Counted from the stretch's first letter, positions 53,069 through 61,891 are shown. The stretch: 64,000 nt of DNA from Pseudomonas sp. NFIX28 (GCF_900107395.1 NZ_FNPW01000003.1:236632-300631); one strand, 5' to 3'. The notes: generated by a model from the letters alone, not told the origin. Made by a program: numbers and translations.

Positions 53069-54109
53069 TCAGGTTTTAGGTGGCACCGGGCTGGCGTCGA
53101 AGGTATGCGGCGGCGCCACCTGCAGGGTGGTGATCGAGCCCTGCTCGGAGAGCGAGTAGGTGACTTTGGAAATCAGCAGGTCCTGGTCGAAACCCAGCAC
53201 CGGGTCGATCACCCGGACCAGGGTGTTGTGGCGCCACAGCTCGCCGTTGCTCTGGCGCCAGCCCTGCACCTTGTAGGTGCTGGTCAGGGCCTTGCCGGTG
53301 CGGATCGCGCTTTCCCAGTCGGCCCGTTGCTGGGCCAGTTCCGGGGTCAGCTGGGCCGGCTCGTTGATCACCGTGACCCGCTTGCGCCTGGCCGTGCTGT
53401 CGCTGGCCACGCCCGACACTTCGCTGACCGCGGCGCCGCTTTTCTGGTCGTTGCCCTTGTGCTGGCCGATCACCCGGTATTCGGAAAACACCTGGCTGAA
53501 GTCCATCGGCGCGCTGGCCGAGAGGATGTTCTTGCCCAGCTCCAGCGCATCCACCGCGCGCCCGCCGCTACCTGGCCGGGCCAGCAGCACCCGGCCTTCG
53601 GCGTCGTCGGTGGAGAACACCCGGAACAGCGTCAGCAGGCGGTCGATGGACTGGAACACGGTTTCCCCGGGCACGATGCTGTGGCTGCTCAAGCGCGTGG
53701 TCTCGGCGATCTCGCTGACCACGCCGACGCCGTAGGGCGCGGCCAGGGCCTGGACGATTTTCAGCAGGCTCTGTTCGCGCCATTGGCCGGGCTGGTTGAT
53801 GGCTGCGCAATCCACCAGGTCCTGGGTCAGGGAACTGCCTTCGATGCTCAGGCCGATCTGCCGGCCGTCGTAGCTGATCGGCGCCTTGAACACATGGCCG
53901 CTGAGCAACAGGTCGGCGCCGATGCGCACCTGGCACTTGGCGCCGGGACGGATGCGCTGGTCCAGGGTCTGCCCGGGCCATTGCCAAGTCACGTCGAGCT
54001 TGAAGGTGCGAAACTGGCGCTCCAGGTCGGCACTGATTTCGACGCTTTTCCAGCCGCCGTAATCCTGGCCGTCCACCGTCAGCAGCACCCGGTTATCGAA
54101 GTTGCCCAT
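53069..54109 (-). CDS. Baseplate hub (Mu gp44/gpP-like, late control D-type fold)
   Basis: 346 residues. Core GNFDNRVLLTVDGQDYGGWKSVEIS is followed by LDVTWQWPGQT, PGAKCQVRIGADLLLSGHVF and SLTQDLVDCAAINQPGQWREQSLLKIVQALAAPYG, typical of Mu-type hub proteins of the gpD/gp27 fold. This differs clearly from the P2-type gpD at 60653, so the two tails have separate hubs. It starts 3 nt before the DNA-circ gene's stop. Confidence 0.86.
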   Translation of the reverse strand: MGNFDNRVLLTVDGQDYGGWKSVEISADLERQFRTFKLDVTWQWPGQTLDQRIRPGAKCQVRIGADLLLSGHVFKAPISYDGRQIGLSIEGSSLTQDLVDCAAINQPGQWREQSLLKIVQALAAPYGVGVVSEIAETTRLSSHSIVPGETVFQSIDRLLTLFRVFSTDDAEGRVLLARPGSGGRAVDALELGKNILSASAPMDFSQVFSEYRVIGQHKGNDQKSGAAVSEVSGVASDSTARRKRVTVINEPAQLTPELAQQRADWESAIRTGKALTSTYKVQGWRQSNGELWRHNTLVRVIDPVLGFDQDLLISKVTYSLSEQGSITTLQVAPPHTFDASPVPPKT

Positions 54110-54112
54110 GGC

Positions 54113-55351
54113 TCACTCCCCCGCCACTTTGACGTTGGTCGGCGGCAGGAAACCGGGGTGGGCCACGCCGTTGCGCTGCTGCACTTCCGCCGCCCGGGTG
54201 GCATCGCCAAACAGCCGATAGGCCAGGACCACCGTCGGCAGGCTCTGCATCGGGTTCTTCACCACCAGCCGCACACCGGACGAGGCCACGGCGGTGAGGT
54301 GGCCGTAGACCAACTGGCGCAGGCCGTTGAGCACCTCGTAATGCAGGGCGTCGGCTTTTTCCGCGGCCTGCCAGATCGCCTCGTTGATGCTGTTGCGCAG
54401 CGCCAGCACTTCGTCGGCCACCGGCACTTCCGCGCGGGTCACCGGCTGGATCGCCTGCTTGGCCAAAGGCGGCGTGCCGCTCAGCTTGACCGCCGGCGTC
54501 GCCACCGGCAGCGAGGCCACGGCCTGGGCGATCCGCACCAATACGGCGTCCTGCACCAGGTCGGCCATGGCTTGCGCCGCGGCGGTGGTGTCCTTGCCGG
54601 TGGTGAGTTTGGGCGTGTCGATCTTCTTCACCGCCTCCACCTGCTGCGAAACGTTGGCCAGCACGCCGCGATAGCCGTTGCGCGCATAGTCCTTGAGGTC
54701 CTTGACGTCTCCCAGCAAGCCCTTGAACTCGGCGCTCACTTCCTTGGGCAAGTCCTTGATCGCCCGCACCAGCAGGTTGAGGTCGCGGTAGGTGTCGATC
54801 AGCGGCTTGAGCTCCTGCTCGATGGTCTGGTAGACCTCCTTGAGGCTGTTGCGCAGGTCGGCGATGCCGATGCGCGCGGCCTTGACCAGGGTCATGGCCT
54901 CCTCGAAGCGGCGCACCGCCGAACCGATCAGGCTGTCGGTCGACACCAGCAGCAACTGGCGGGTGTTGACCGTGGCACTGGGGAACTGCAACGGCTGGTC
55001 GGGGTAGAACTTCAGGGTGAAGGTCACCAGGCCGCCGTCCTGGCGGCTCTGGGTCATTTCGCACTCGCCGACCTTGACCTGCAACCGCCCCAGCCACGGG
55101 TGCACCAGCTCGCCGCTGCCCTCCTCCAATGCCTTGAGCAGCTTGTCGCGCTGCTCCAGGCAATCGGCGCCGACGATAAAGGCCGTCAGGTCGTGGGTCC
55201 GCGCCTGCCGCCCCAGGCTTTCGTAGAACGGCAGGTCGCGCTGCGGATACTCGTGCAACTGGCCCTTGTGGCCGACCGGGGTTTTCGCCTGGTCGACCCA
55301 GAACCCGACGCCACGAAAAGACGCCGGCAACAAACGATCACGCCAGCTCAT
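54113..55351 (-). CDS. DNA circularization N-domain protein (Mu gp43-like)
   Basis: 412 residues. N-terminal DNA_circ_N domain: WRDRLLPASFRGVGFWVDQ, HEYPQRDLPFYESLGRQARTHDLTAFIVG, ELVHPWLGRLQVKVGECEM. The name is historical; in contractile phages it is a hub/tail protein. Overlaps the tape measure gene by 14 nt (start at 55351). Confidence 0.9.
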   Translation of the reverse strand: MSWRDRLLPASFRGVGFWVDQAKTPVGHKGQLHEYPQRDLPFYESLGRQARTHDLTAFIVGADCLEQRDKLLKALEEGSGELVHPWLGRLQVKVGECEMTQSRQDGGLVTFTLKFYPDQPLQFPSATVNTRQLLLVSTDSLIGSAVRRFEEAMTLVKAARIGIADLRNSLKEVYQTIEQELKPLIDTYRDLNLLVRAIKDLPKEVSAEFKGLLGDVKDLKDYARNGYRGVLANVSQQVEAVKKIDTPKLTTGKDTTAAAQAMADLVQDAVLVRIAQAVASLPVATPAVKLSGTPPLAKQAIQPVTRAEVPVADEVLALRNSINEAIWQAAEKADALHYEVLNGLRQLVYGHLTAVASSGVRLVVKNPMQSLPTVVLAYRLFGDATRAAEVQQRNGVAHPGFLPPTNVKVAGE

Positions 55352-57413
55352 TGGAACCTCCTAGCGAAAGTGAGCGATAGCCGACACGCGACGACAGCGC
55401 CACGCCGGGTTGGTTGATTTGCGGCGCGCTGGTGCGCAGGCCCGGCGGAGCGTTCTCGAAGCTCACCGTCAGCCCGCCCTGCAATTGCGTACGGTTGTTG
55501 GCCGCGCTCTGTTGCAGCAGCGAGGCGGAGCTTTGCGGCAGGCCGGTGGAAAGCGCCGAAGAACCCGGCGCCGGCTGGCCGGCCCCGAAAAACGCCGGCG
55601 CCAGCGCGCCTTTGCCTTGGGCATTGGTTTGCTGCTGCGCCTCGGTCAGGCTTTCGACCTTGCCGGTGACGCGGGCGACGAAGCCGGCGAAACCGCCGTC
55701 GAACAGTTCCCTGATCGGCGCGATCACCGCCTGCAAGCGTTGCCACAGGCCACTGAACCATTCAGTGATCGGCTCCCAGTTCTTGACGATCTGCTCCAGC
55801 GGCGACCATTCGAACACCCCGCGCATAAACTCGATGGCCGGCGCCGCCAGGGCTTTCAACACCTCCCAGAGCGCCGCGAACACTTCGCTGATGGGCTGCC
55901 AGTTGGCGATGATCTGCCCCACGGGCGACCACTCGAACAGGGTGACAAAAAAGTCCTTGATGACCTGTGCCGCGCTTTTCAGCGTGGCCCAGAGCGAATC
56001 GAAGTACGCGCTGATAGCGCCCCAGTTATTGATCACCAGCCCCAGTGGCGAGCTGTCGAACAGCGTGACGAAGAAGCCCTTCACCTGTTGCGCCGGGCCT
56101 TGCAGGCTGGCCCAGAGCGCGGCGAAATAGGCGCTGATCGCCCCCCAGTTGTTGATCACCTGCCCCAGCGGCGAGCTGTCGAACAGCCCGATAAAGAACG
56201 CCTTGAGCCGTTGCGCCGGACCTTGCAGGCCGGCCCAGAGCGCGGCGAAGTAGGCGCTGATCGCGCCCCAGTTGTTGATCACCTGCCCCAGCGGCGAGCT
56301 GTCGAACAGCCCGATGAAGAAGGCCTTGAGCCGTTGCGCCGGGCCTTGCAGGTCGGCCCAGAGCGAGGCGAAGAAACCGCCGATCGCGCCCCAGTTATTG
56401 AGCACCAGCCCCAGCGGCGTCCAGTCGAACAGGCCCTTGAGAAAGCTCATCGCCGGCACCGCCAGCGCCTTGAGCAACTCCCACAACGCGGAAAACAGGC
56501 CGCTCAGCGGCGTCCAGTTTTCAATCACCAGCCCCAGCGGCGTCCAGGAAAACACCTGCTTGAAGAAGTCGACCACTGACGCGGCCATCGTCTTGAGCTG
56601 CTCCCAGAGACCGGCAAAAAAGCCGGTGATCGCTCCCCAATGGGTAATCACCAGCCCCAGCGGGGTCCAGCCGAAGACCTGCTTCAGCCCTTGCCACAAC
56701 TGCATGGCGGCGTCCTTGATGCCTGCCCAGAGCGTGACGAAGAACGCCGACAGCGGTTCCCAGTTGGCCACGATCAGGCCGGCCGCGACCGCGATCCCCA
56801 GGGCGATCAGGCCGATGGGCGAGGCCAGCAGGCCGCTGCTGAACAGGGTCACGGCGGACGTGGCCAGGGTCATGGCGCCGCGGATCGCGGTGAACGCCAA
56901 GGCGCCGGCGGCCAGCCCCTGGACCAGCTGCGGGTTGCTTTCAATGACCTTGGCCACAAAGCCCAGCAGCGGTTGCACGGCGGTCACCACCGAGTTGACC
57001 GCGGGCAGCAGCGCGCTGCCGAACTTCTGCGAGATGTTGTCGACGCTATCGCTGAATGCCTTCAGGTTGGTGCCGGTCTCGCCCAGTACATCCTTGGGCG
57101 GCTCGATGCCCTGCGCCACCAGCTTGGCCCGCGCGGCCTGGTTCTCGAATTCGATGGCGGAATTGACCCCCGCCACGAACGGCGCGGCCAGGCCGCCGCC
57201 CTTGATCAGGCCGGAAAAATCCAGCCCGCCCAGGCCGCTGTCTTCGATGCTTTTCTTGAAGCCGCTGACTTTCGAACGCACCTCGCCCAGCTCGGCGTCC
57301 AGTTTCTGCATGCCTTGCATGACCACCAGCATGTTCACCGTGCTCTGCACATTGGTCACGCTCAGGCGCTGTTTGATGCTCGTCTGATTCAAGCTTTGAT
57401 TGATGTTCGCCAT
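55338..57413 (-). CDS. Tail tape measure protein with nine 41-residue repeats (Mu-type tail)
   Basis: 691 residues from ATG 57413 (a GTG at 57416 is in frame). It starts with a coiled-coil region (VNMLVVMQGMQKLDAELGEVRSKVSGFKK), followed by a hydrophobic stretch (LFSSGLLASPIGLIALGIAVAAGLIVANW). Residues about 217-585 are nine tandem 41-residue units of the form NNWGAI..YFAALWA.LQGPAQ plus a hydrophobic amphipathic half ending SPLG.VI (see repeat feature). The C-terminal 100 residues are Ala/Gly/Pro-rich. It sets tail length. It overlaps the frameshift ORF stop and DNA-circ gene start, tight coupling. Confidence 0.88.
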   Translation of the reverse strand: MANINQSLNQTSIKQRLSVTNVQSTVNMLVVMQGMQKLDAELGEVRSKVSGFKKSIEDSGLGGLDFSGLIKGGGLAAPFVAGVNSAIEFENQAARAKLVAQGIEPPKDVLGETGTNLKAFSDSVDNISQKFGSALLPAVNSVVTAVQPLLGFVAKVIESNPQLVQGLAAGALAFTAIRGAMTLATSAVTLFSSGLLASPIGLIALGIAVAAGLIVANWEPLSAFFVTLWAGIKDAAMQLWQGLKQVFGWTPLGLVITHWGAITGFFAGLWEQLKTMAASVVDFFKQVFSWTPLGLVIENWTPLSGLFSALWELLKALAVPAMSFLKGLFDWTPLGLVLNNWGAIGGFFASLWADLQGPAQRLKAFFIGLFDSSPLGQVINNWGAISAYFAALWAGLQGPAQRLKAFFIGLFDSSPLGQVINNWGAISAYFAALWASLQGPAQQVKGFFVTLFDSSPLGLVINNWGAISAYFDSLWATLKSAAQVIKDFFVTLFEWSPVGQIIANWQPISEVFAALWEVLKALAAPAIEFMRGVFEWSPLEQIVKNWEPITEWFSGLWQRLQAVIAPIRELFDGGFAGFVARVTGKVESLTEAQQQTNAQGKGALAPAFFGAGQPAPGSSALSTGLPQSSASLLQQSAANNRTQLQGGLTVSFENAPPGLRTSAPQINQPGVALSSRVGYRSLSLGGSNELA
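55662..56768 (-). repeat. Nine tandem 123-bp repeats in tape measure gene
   Basis: Period 123 bp = 41 codons. For example GTTGATCACCTGCCCCAGCG recurs at 56151 and 56274. Units 4-6 are nearly identical at DNA level (NNWGAI, YFAALWA, LQGPAQRLKAFFIGLFDSS, PLGQVI); units 1-3 and 7-9 are diverged but alignable (WEPLSAFFVTLWAGIKD, WQPISEVFAALWEVLKAL, WEPITEWFSGLWQRLQAV). The gradient suggests recent expansion in the middle. Confidence 0.88.
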
Positions 57414-57840
57414 CACTGCACCTGCTGCATCGCATTGATCCGTTGCGCGTGCTCCAGGGATTCCCGGAGCACATCCAGTGGCCTGGCCATCATCTGTTCG
57501 GGGTCAACCTTCCAGAACCAGGCCAGGTCATAGGCAACCGCGATCAGGTCGCTGATGGCTCCGATGCCGCACTCATGAAAAAACTCGCGACTGCCCAGCT
57601 CAGGGCGTTGAGGTCGGCCAGGTCCAGCTGGTTGACCGAGGACGGAGGAATGCCGGCACAGACCGCGATGTACTTGGCCGCGACGTCCATGTCGAGGCTG
57701 ACTTCTTCGCTCTTGTCGATCTTGTACGGCAGCGCCTTGATCGCCCGCACTTCCTGCACCGTCGGGCGGCGCAGGGTCAGTTCGGCCAGCGGTTCGCCGT
57801 GGGCTTCGATGGCCACACGCAGCTTTACGCTATCGCTCAT
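57413..57840 (-). CDS. Frameshifted tail assembly chaperone (gpE+E'-like, -1 shift)
   Basis: A 142-residue product predicted by a -1 ribosomal frameshift. Frame 0 is the 98-residue chaperone (57544-57840). At 57583-57577 the codons AGT TTT TTC form heptamer T TTT TTC (X XXY YYZ). Slipping back one base opens a 54-codon frame (HECGIGAISDLIAVAYDLAW, then FWKVDPEQMMARPLDVLRES) that stops at 57413-57415, exactly against the tape measure ATG. A frameshifted chaperone directly before the tape measure gene is a conserved rule in long-tailed phages. Without the shift this 130-bp stretch would be unexplained non-coding DNA in an otherwise packed operon. Confidence 0.75.
57544..57840 (-). CDS. Tail assembly protein (Mu gp41-like, unshifted form)
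   Basis: 98 residues: MSDSVKLRVAIEAHGEPLAE, LRRPTVQEVRAIKALPYKID, DMDVAAKYIAVCAGIPPSSVNQLDLADLNALSWAVASFF. This is the tail assembly E/gp41-type chaperone that coats the tape measure during tail polymerisation. It overlaps the tube gene by 4 nt. The longer frameshifted version is a separate entry. Confidence 0.85.
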   Translation of the reverse strand: MSDSVKLRVAIEAHGEPLAELTLRRPTVQEVRAIKALPYKIDKSEEVSLDMDVAAKYIAVCAGIPPSSVNQLDLADLNALSWAVASFFMSAASEPSAT

Positions 57841-58184
57841 TGCCAGGTCCCCTTGATGCCTTCGAATTTGAGTTCGATGGTCGCGTCGTCACCCTTGGCG
57901 ACCGGCTCTTCCACCAGGTAGGCGCCGGCCAGGACGTAGACCTTGCCATTGTTGAATTCGCAGGTGACGGTCATGTCGGAACCGGCCACCAGCTGCTTGA
58001 GCGGGAAGTCCGGGGTGTGCAGCGCCGTGACCTTGAAGGACGGGGCAATGTCGGTTTCCTTGTAGAAACCCGGCACGATGGTTTCGCGTTTCACGGACAT
58101 CAGCGGCGCTTCGCAGCCGCCGTTGATGGTCAGTTGGGCGCCGTCCACTTTGACGTAGCAGGTGCCCGCAATCAGTTGACCCAT
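57837..58184 (-). CDS. Tail tube protein (Mu gp40/gpM-like)
   Basis: 115 residues, mainly beta: MGQLIAGTCYVKVDGAQLTI, GGCEAPLMSVKRETIVPGFYKETD, KGDDATIELKFEGIKGTWQ. Tube proteins of contractile tails are hexameric rings inside the sheath. It is 66 bp after the sheath gene, with a short GC hairpin (AGCCCGCCTCGCGCGGGCT) in the gap that may act as partial terminator, so tube and sheath levels can differ. Confidence 0.86.
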   Translation of the reverse strand: MGQLIAGTCYVKVDGAQLTINGGCEAPLMSVKRETIVPGFYKETDIAPSFKVTALHTPDFPLKQLVAGSDMTVTCEFNNGKVYVLAGAYLVEEPVAKGDDATIELKFEGIKGTWQ

Positions 58185-58250
58185 GGTGTTTCTCCCAAAA
58201 AATGAGCCCGCGCGAGGCGGGCTGGAAAAGCGCAGTGAAAGAGGCTCGGC

Positions 58251-59747
58251 TTAAGCCGCCGCGTCGTACTGCAGGCGGAATTGGTTGAGCAGCGCGAACA
58301 CGCGCAGGCCGTTGATGTAGTCCGGCGGGAACAGCACGTTGACGCGGCTCGGGTCCTGGCTGTCGCGCTCGACGATCAGGTGCTCGGCGAACAGCTCGGC
58401 GTTCTCCACGTGGCCTTCCAGTTCCAGCTTGGCGTACTGGGCGATCAGCTCGCCGCGGATGGTGCTCGGGGTCACGATCGGCTGGCCGGCGCCGAAGCGG
58501 GTGCCGTCGGCGGCCAGCTTGTGGCGCCCGTATTTGCTGGTGATCACGCTTTGCAGGCGGCGCACGATAAAGGCCGACTGGTGCATGGTTTCGCTGTCCA
58601 GGTAGGAGTTGTCGGCCTGGCCGTAGGCGTTCTTCTGGTAGGTGGTGATCGAACGCTGGATGCGCACGTAACCGCCTTCGTAGTAGGCCGTGGCGATGCC
58701 GTAGTTGAGCAGCGACTGACGCTCGGTCAGGGTGAAACGCTCGCTGGCCGGCGCCGGGTCGACGCCTGGCAGGCTGCCGCTCTGGGTCGGACGGCTGGCA
58801 TCGGCGGAGATGAACACCGAGGTGCGCGCGGCCAGCGCGGCGGCCTGCACCCAGAACGGTTGCGGTACGCCCGGCTCCAGGGCCTGGATGGTGATGTGCT
58901 GGTCGTTGCGTGCTTGCCCTGCCGCCACCAGGGTGCCGACGGTGCCGCGCTTGGCGCTGTAGACATGGCCAAACAGCTGCTTGGCCCAGGACCAGCGACC
59001 GGTGCTGTCATCCATGACGGCTTGCCAGGCGTTGAGGGTCGCGGTGTCGGTCCACGGCATGCAGATGAACTCGAAAGGCTCATCGCCCAGGGCCGCCAGC
59101 GCGGCGACCTGATCCGGCACGCCGGCGCCGCCGGCCATTTTGCCGAGGGCCACGCTCAGGCCGGCCGGGGTTTCTTCGCCGTTGCTCTTGCCCAGGCGGT
59201 TGAGCTGCAGGCTGATGTCGTTGCCGCTGTCGCCGGTCCACTTGGCGGTCAGGGTCAGGGTGCCTTCAACGGCGGCGGCGCTGACCGGCAGGTCGGCGGC
59301 AGCGTTGATTTTCAGTGCCAGCGCGCTGGCGGCCTGGGCCGCGGTGGCGGCATTGACGATAGCGGCCTGGACCCGCACACCGCCGACATACAGGTTGAGT
59401 ACGCCGCTTTCGCTGGCGACGCCGGTGAACTTCAGCTCGGCCTTGGCCACGCTGCCTTCGACGTTGTGCAGCGGCAGGCACCAGATTTCACCGATCGGGT
59501 CGGTCTTGCGCCAGGTCTCGTACATCGAGGCGAGCATCGAGCCCTGGCCGCCAATGCTCTTGGCCAGCGCAACGCTGGAGACCAGCACCAGCTTGCCGGT
59601 TTCGGCCGGCGCGATGCTGTCGTTGACCTGGGCCACGATCAGTCGACGCATGGCCGACGACGCGCTATTGGCCGCCGAGTTGTCCATCTCGGCGTAGAAC
59701 AGCGGCACACGAATGTCCGCCGGAATATTGCTGAATCCGATCGCCAT
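58251..59747 (-). CDS. Tail sheath protein, subtilisin-like domain (Mu gp39/gpL-like)
   Basis: 498 residues. N-terminal MAIGFSNIPADIRVPLFYAE. The tail sheath domains follow: RRLIVAQVNDSI, GQGSMLASMYETWRKTDPIGEIWCLP, FEFICMPWTDTATLNAWQAVMDD, and C-terminal QKNAYGQADNSYLDSETMHQSAFIVRRLQSVITSKYGRHKL. Powers contraction. ATG 59747 is chosen; the in-frame region to 59822 lies in the DUF2635 gene. Confidence 0.92.
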   Translation of the reverse strand: MAIGFSNIPADIRVPLFYAEMDNSAANSASSAMRRLIVAQVNDSIAPAETGKLVLVSSVALAKSIGGQGSMLASMYETWRKTDPIGEIWCLPLHNVEGSVAKAELKFTGVASESGVLNLYVGGVRVQAAIVNAATAAQAASALALKINAAADLPVSAAAVEGTLTLTAKWTGDSGNDISLQLNRLGKSNGEETPAGLSVALGKMAGGAGVPDQVAALAALGDEPFEFICMPWTDTATLNAWQAVMDDSTGRWSWAKQLFGHVYSAKRGTVGTLVAAGQARNDQHITIQALEPGVPQPFWVQAAALAARTSVFISADASRPTQSGSLPGVDPAPASERFTLTERQSLLNYGIATAYYEGGYVRIQRSITTYQKNAYGQADNSYLDSETMHQSAFIVRRLQSVITSKYGRHKLAADGTRFGAGQPIVTPSTIRGELIAQYAKLELEGHVENAELFAEHLIVERDSQDPSRVNVLFPPDYINGLRVFALLNQFRLQYDAAA

Positions 59748-59929
59748 TATTTGGCTCCTTGTGGTTTGGCCGCCTTCGCGGCCTTGAGGGTGATATCGCC
59801 ATCGGCCAGACGCCGGCGCCACCAGGCGTTGTCGTTGACTTCACGGCCTTCCAGCGGCAACAGGTCGCCGGCTTCGGGGTCCGGCACGGCGCGGCCCGCG
59901 GCCGGCAGCACAGTGATGCGTTTGCTCAT
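59747..59929 (-). CDS. DUF2635 protein (Mu gp38-like)
   Basis: 60 residues: MSKRITVLPAAGRAVPDPEA, GDLLPLEGREVNDNAWWRRRLADGDI. DUF2635 peptides always sit before the sheath gene in Mu-like tails. It overlaps sheath and terminator genes by 1-4 nt. Role unknown, possibly tail completion. Confidence 0.85.
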   Translation of the reverse strand: MSKRITVLPAAGRAVPDPEAGDLLPLEGREVNDNAWWRRRLADGDITLKAAKAAKPQGAK

Positions 59930-60510
59930 TGCGTTACGTCTCCTGAAAAAGTCATCTCCAGGCGCCCGTCGGGCCCTGGGCGTTTCAAATTGGGGTCCGC
60001 CGGGTCGATGGCATCGACCCGCACCGTGACCCCGGTAAAGGACGGCAAGCCATCCAGTTCACGCTCACGCCAGGTTTCCGCCGGCTGGCTGGCCAGGTTG
60101 CGTCCCAGCTGGAACTCGGCGAAAAAGCGCAGCTGATAGAACAACCGCGTGGCGCTGAGCGAAACCAGCTCGCCACCGTCGTATTCGATCGGGTTGTAAT
60201 GCGCGTCCGGCTTGAACCCCACCAGCGCCCGCCACAGTTCGGCACGCAGGCTTTCAAGTTGCTCCAGGGCCTGCCGGCCATCGCTGGCATCCAGCACCAG
60301 GGTGATTACCAGGCGGTCGCGGATGGCCTGGCGGGTAACGTTCTGCCCGGTGCCCGGGCTGGCCAGGTCGGCAATCGGCGCCACATGGGCGCTGGGCGTG
60401 GGCAAGGCGGTATTGCTTTGTAAAAGCGCGAGATCGACACCGACGGCCACCTGATTGGCCAGGCCGGGGCACTGCTCGCGCAGTTGCGTGAGGATCGGAG
60501 TGATCTTCAT
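59926..60510 (-). CDS. Tail terminator-like protein (Mu gp37-like)
   Basis: 194 residues from ATG 60510 (MKITPILTQLREQCPGLANQ). Middle LVITLVLDASDGRQALEQLESLRAELWRALVG and LFYQLRFFAEFQLGRN resemble Mu gp37/tail terminator (Gp37) proteins, which cap the tube and stop its growth. It is first gene of the Mu-type set. A long upstream reading frame to 60642 has no homology. In this set the terminator also marks the join with the P2-type set. Confidence 0.75.
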   Translation of the reverse strand: MKITPILTQLREQCPGLANQVAVGVDLALLQSNTALPTPSAHVAPIADLASPGTGQNVTRQAIRDRLVITLVLDASDGRQALEQLESLRAELWRALVGFKPDAHYNPIEYDGGELVSLSATRLFYQLRFFAEFQLGRNLASQPAETWRERELDGLPSFTGVTVRVDAIDPADPNLKRPGPDGRLEMTFSGDVTQ

Positions 60511-60652
60511 CAAGAAGCTCCACAACGGGGTGAATGGGAAACCTTCAGGCGCGGCCACAAGCGATCGCCCAGGCAGCGGGCGCCCGGGCAACAGGATGGA
60601 GTCGTGGAAACAACGGCGCGCAAGATCAGAACGGCCGGGCAAGGCCCGGTAA
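60511..60652 (-). other. Junction between two tail gene sets
   Basis: 142 bp between the P2-type gpD stop and Mu-type terminator start, the largest gap in the cluster apart from the decayed YmfQ. It includes a small CCGGGC/GCCCGG hairpin (60635-60649) with no T-run just after gpD. No clear promoter is visible, so transcription may run through both sets. Confidence 0.4.
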
Positions 60653-61669
60653 CTAGGGCTGTTGCTCCAGGCAGGTAGCCTCGATCAGGCAGCGATAATT
60701 TTTTTCGCGATTGCCGCTGGCGGTCACCTTGTCGATCGACCAGGTGCCCTGCATGAACCCGGGCCAGCTGTTGTCCAGCGACACCAGCCCCTCGGCCGAC
60801 AGCGCCGGATCACCGGGGCAGTCGATCTTCAACTTGATCGCTTCGCGCTCGATGCGGCGCATGGCGCCCTGGGCTGCGCCGCGGGCCTCGCCCTCTGCCG
60901 GGTAACGCTGGCGCAGGACCTGGAAAGGAGCCTGCCCCAGGCTGACCACACGCTCCTTGCCGGCCGCCGAATCCCACCAGGTAGCCTTGCAGCCCTTGTG
61001 CTTGGCCCGGCCGTTTTCATCGATGCTGGCCGAGATGAACGCCGTATCCCCCGGGCGGTTATCCCGGGTCACGCTCAAACGCACCGGCGAAAGGATCTTT
61101 CCGGAGAGCGACTTCGCCTGCCCGCGCAGCGCCAGTACATACATCTCGTTGAATGGTTTGGTGACGGCATCGTGCGGGCGGGCAATACGCGTCAGAAAGC
61201 CCATGTCGGTCTCGTTGCACTGATCGACATGCGGGATCGGGATCGAGTCCAGTTCAGGCGCCACCCGCGGTGAAAAACCGTGGCGCGAGGTCAGCTGGCG
61301 AAACAGCGCGCCGAGGGTCGTGGGGCCATGGCTGGCGGAGCGGCGCTGCTTGAAGCCGGTCGCATCCGCCACCTTGAAGGGAGCTGCGGTAGCCACCAGG
61401 GTCAGGCGCGGCGGGAACAGGTTGGGCGTGCGGCGGGTGATGACGAACTCGCCACGATCCACCAGCCCCGACTCCAGATAGCCCACCCGCAGGCCGACCT
61501 TCCCGCCCAGCTCGGGGAGCCCCTCCAGGCCTTCGATATCGAGGGTCAGCGAGAGTTGGTCGGACTCGATGCCCGCGGCGTCGATGTGTGTCCAGCTGAT
61601 CAGCCGTTCGTTGAGGCGTGCGGCATTGGCGCCGTAGAGCTCAATGCTCGGGGTGAATCCCAGGCTCAT
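60653..61669 (-). CDS. P2-type late control/hub protein D
   Basis: 338 residues. gpD features: GFTPSIELYGANAARLNERLISWTH, GLEGLPELGGKVGLRVGYLESGLVDRGEFVI, SRHGFSPRVAPELDSIPIPHVDQCNETDMGFLTRIA, WWDSAAGKERVVSLG. In P2 and R-type pyocins gpD is the hub gp27 homologue. It is the last gene of the right-hand set. A lysozyme often follows gpD in R-pyocins; here the second tail set begins instead. Confidence 0.9.
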   Translation of the reverse strand: MSLGFTPSIELYGANAARLNERLISWTHIDAAGIESDQLSLTLDIEGLEGLPELGGKVGLRVGYLESGLVDRGEFVITRRTPNLFPPRLTLVATAAPFKVADATGFKQRRSASHGPTTLGALFRQLTSRHGFSPRVAPELDSIPIPHVDQCNETDMGFLTRIARPHDAVTKPFNEMYVLALRGQAKSLSGKILSPVRLSVTRDNRPGDTAFISASIDENGRAKHKGCKATWWDSAAGKERVVSLGQAPFQVLRQRYPAEGEARGAAQGAMRRIEREAIKLKIDCPGDPALSAEGLVSLDNSWPGFMQGTWSIDKVTASGNREKNYRCLIEATCLEQQP

Positions 61670-61678
61670 GACGCCTCC

Positions 61679-61891
61679 TTAGTCCCAGGCCGAAACGGGC
61701 ATTGCAGCCACCGGCCGCGACTCGATCTCGGGCACTATCACCCAGACACCCGCCGGCAGCACCGGGCCTTTCTCGGCCAGCAGCGGATTGAGGCGCCAGA
61801 GCGCTTCCTCGACCGCATCGTCGCAACGCCCCACCTCGCGGTAGAGCAGCAGGTTGACCGAATCGCCGGCAATACTTCGAACCCTACGCAT
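61679..61891 (-). CDS. P2-type tail protein X (LysM-like)
   Basis: 70 residues: MRRVRSIAGDSVNLLLYREV, EEALWRLNPLLAEKGPVLPAGVWVIVPE. A LysM-like peptide, as in P2 gpX, which attaches to hub and peptidoglycan. Overlaps gpU by 8 nt. Confidence 0.88.
   Translation of the reverse strand: MRRVRSIAGDSVNLLLYREVGRCDDAVEEALWRLNPLLAEKGPVLPAGVWVIVPEIESRPVAAMPVSAWD

Noticed and set aside
52892..55417. 841-codon plus-strand frame across hub and DNA-circularization genes
   Set aside because: Antisense shadow of two recognised tail genes; no SD, no homology-like features.
58281..60029. 582-codon plus-strand frame across sheath gene
   Set aside because: Antisense of the sheath protein, which has clear family signatures.
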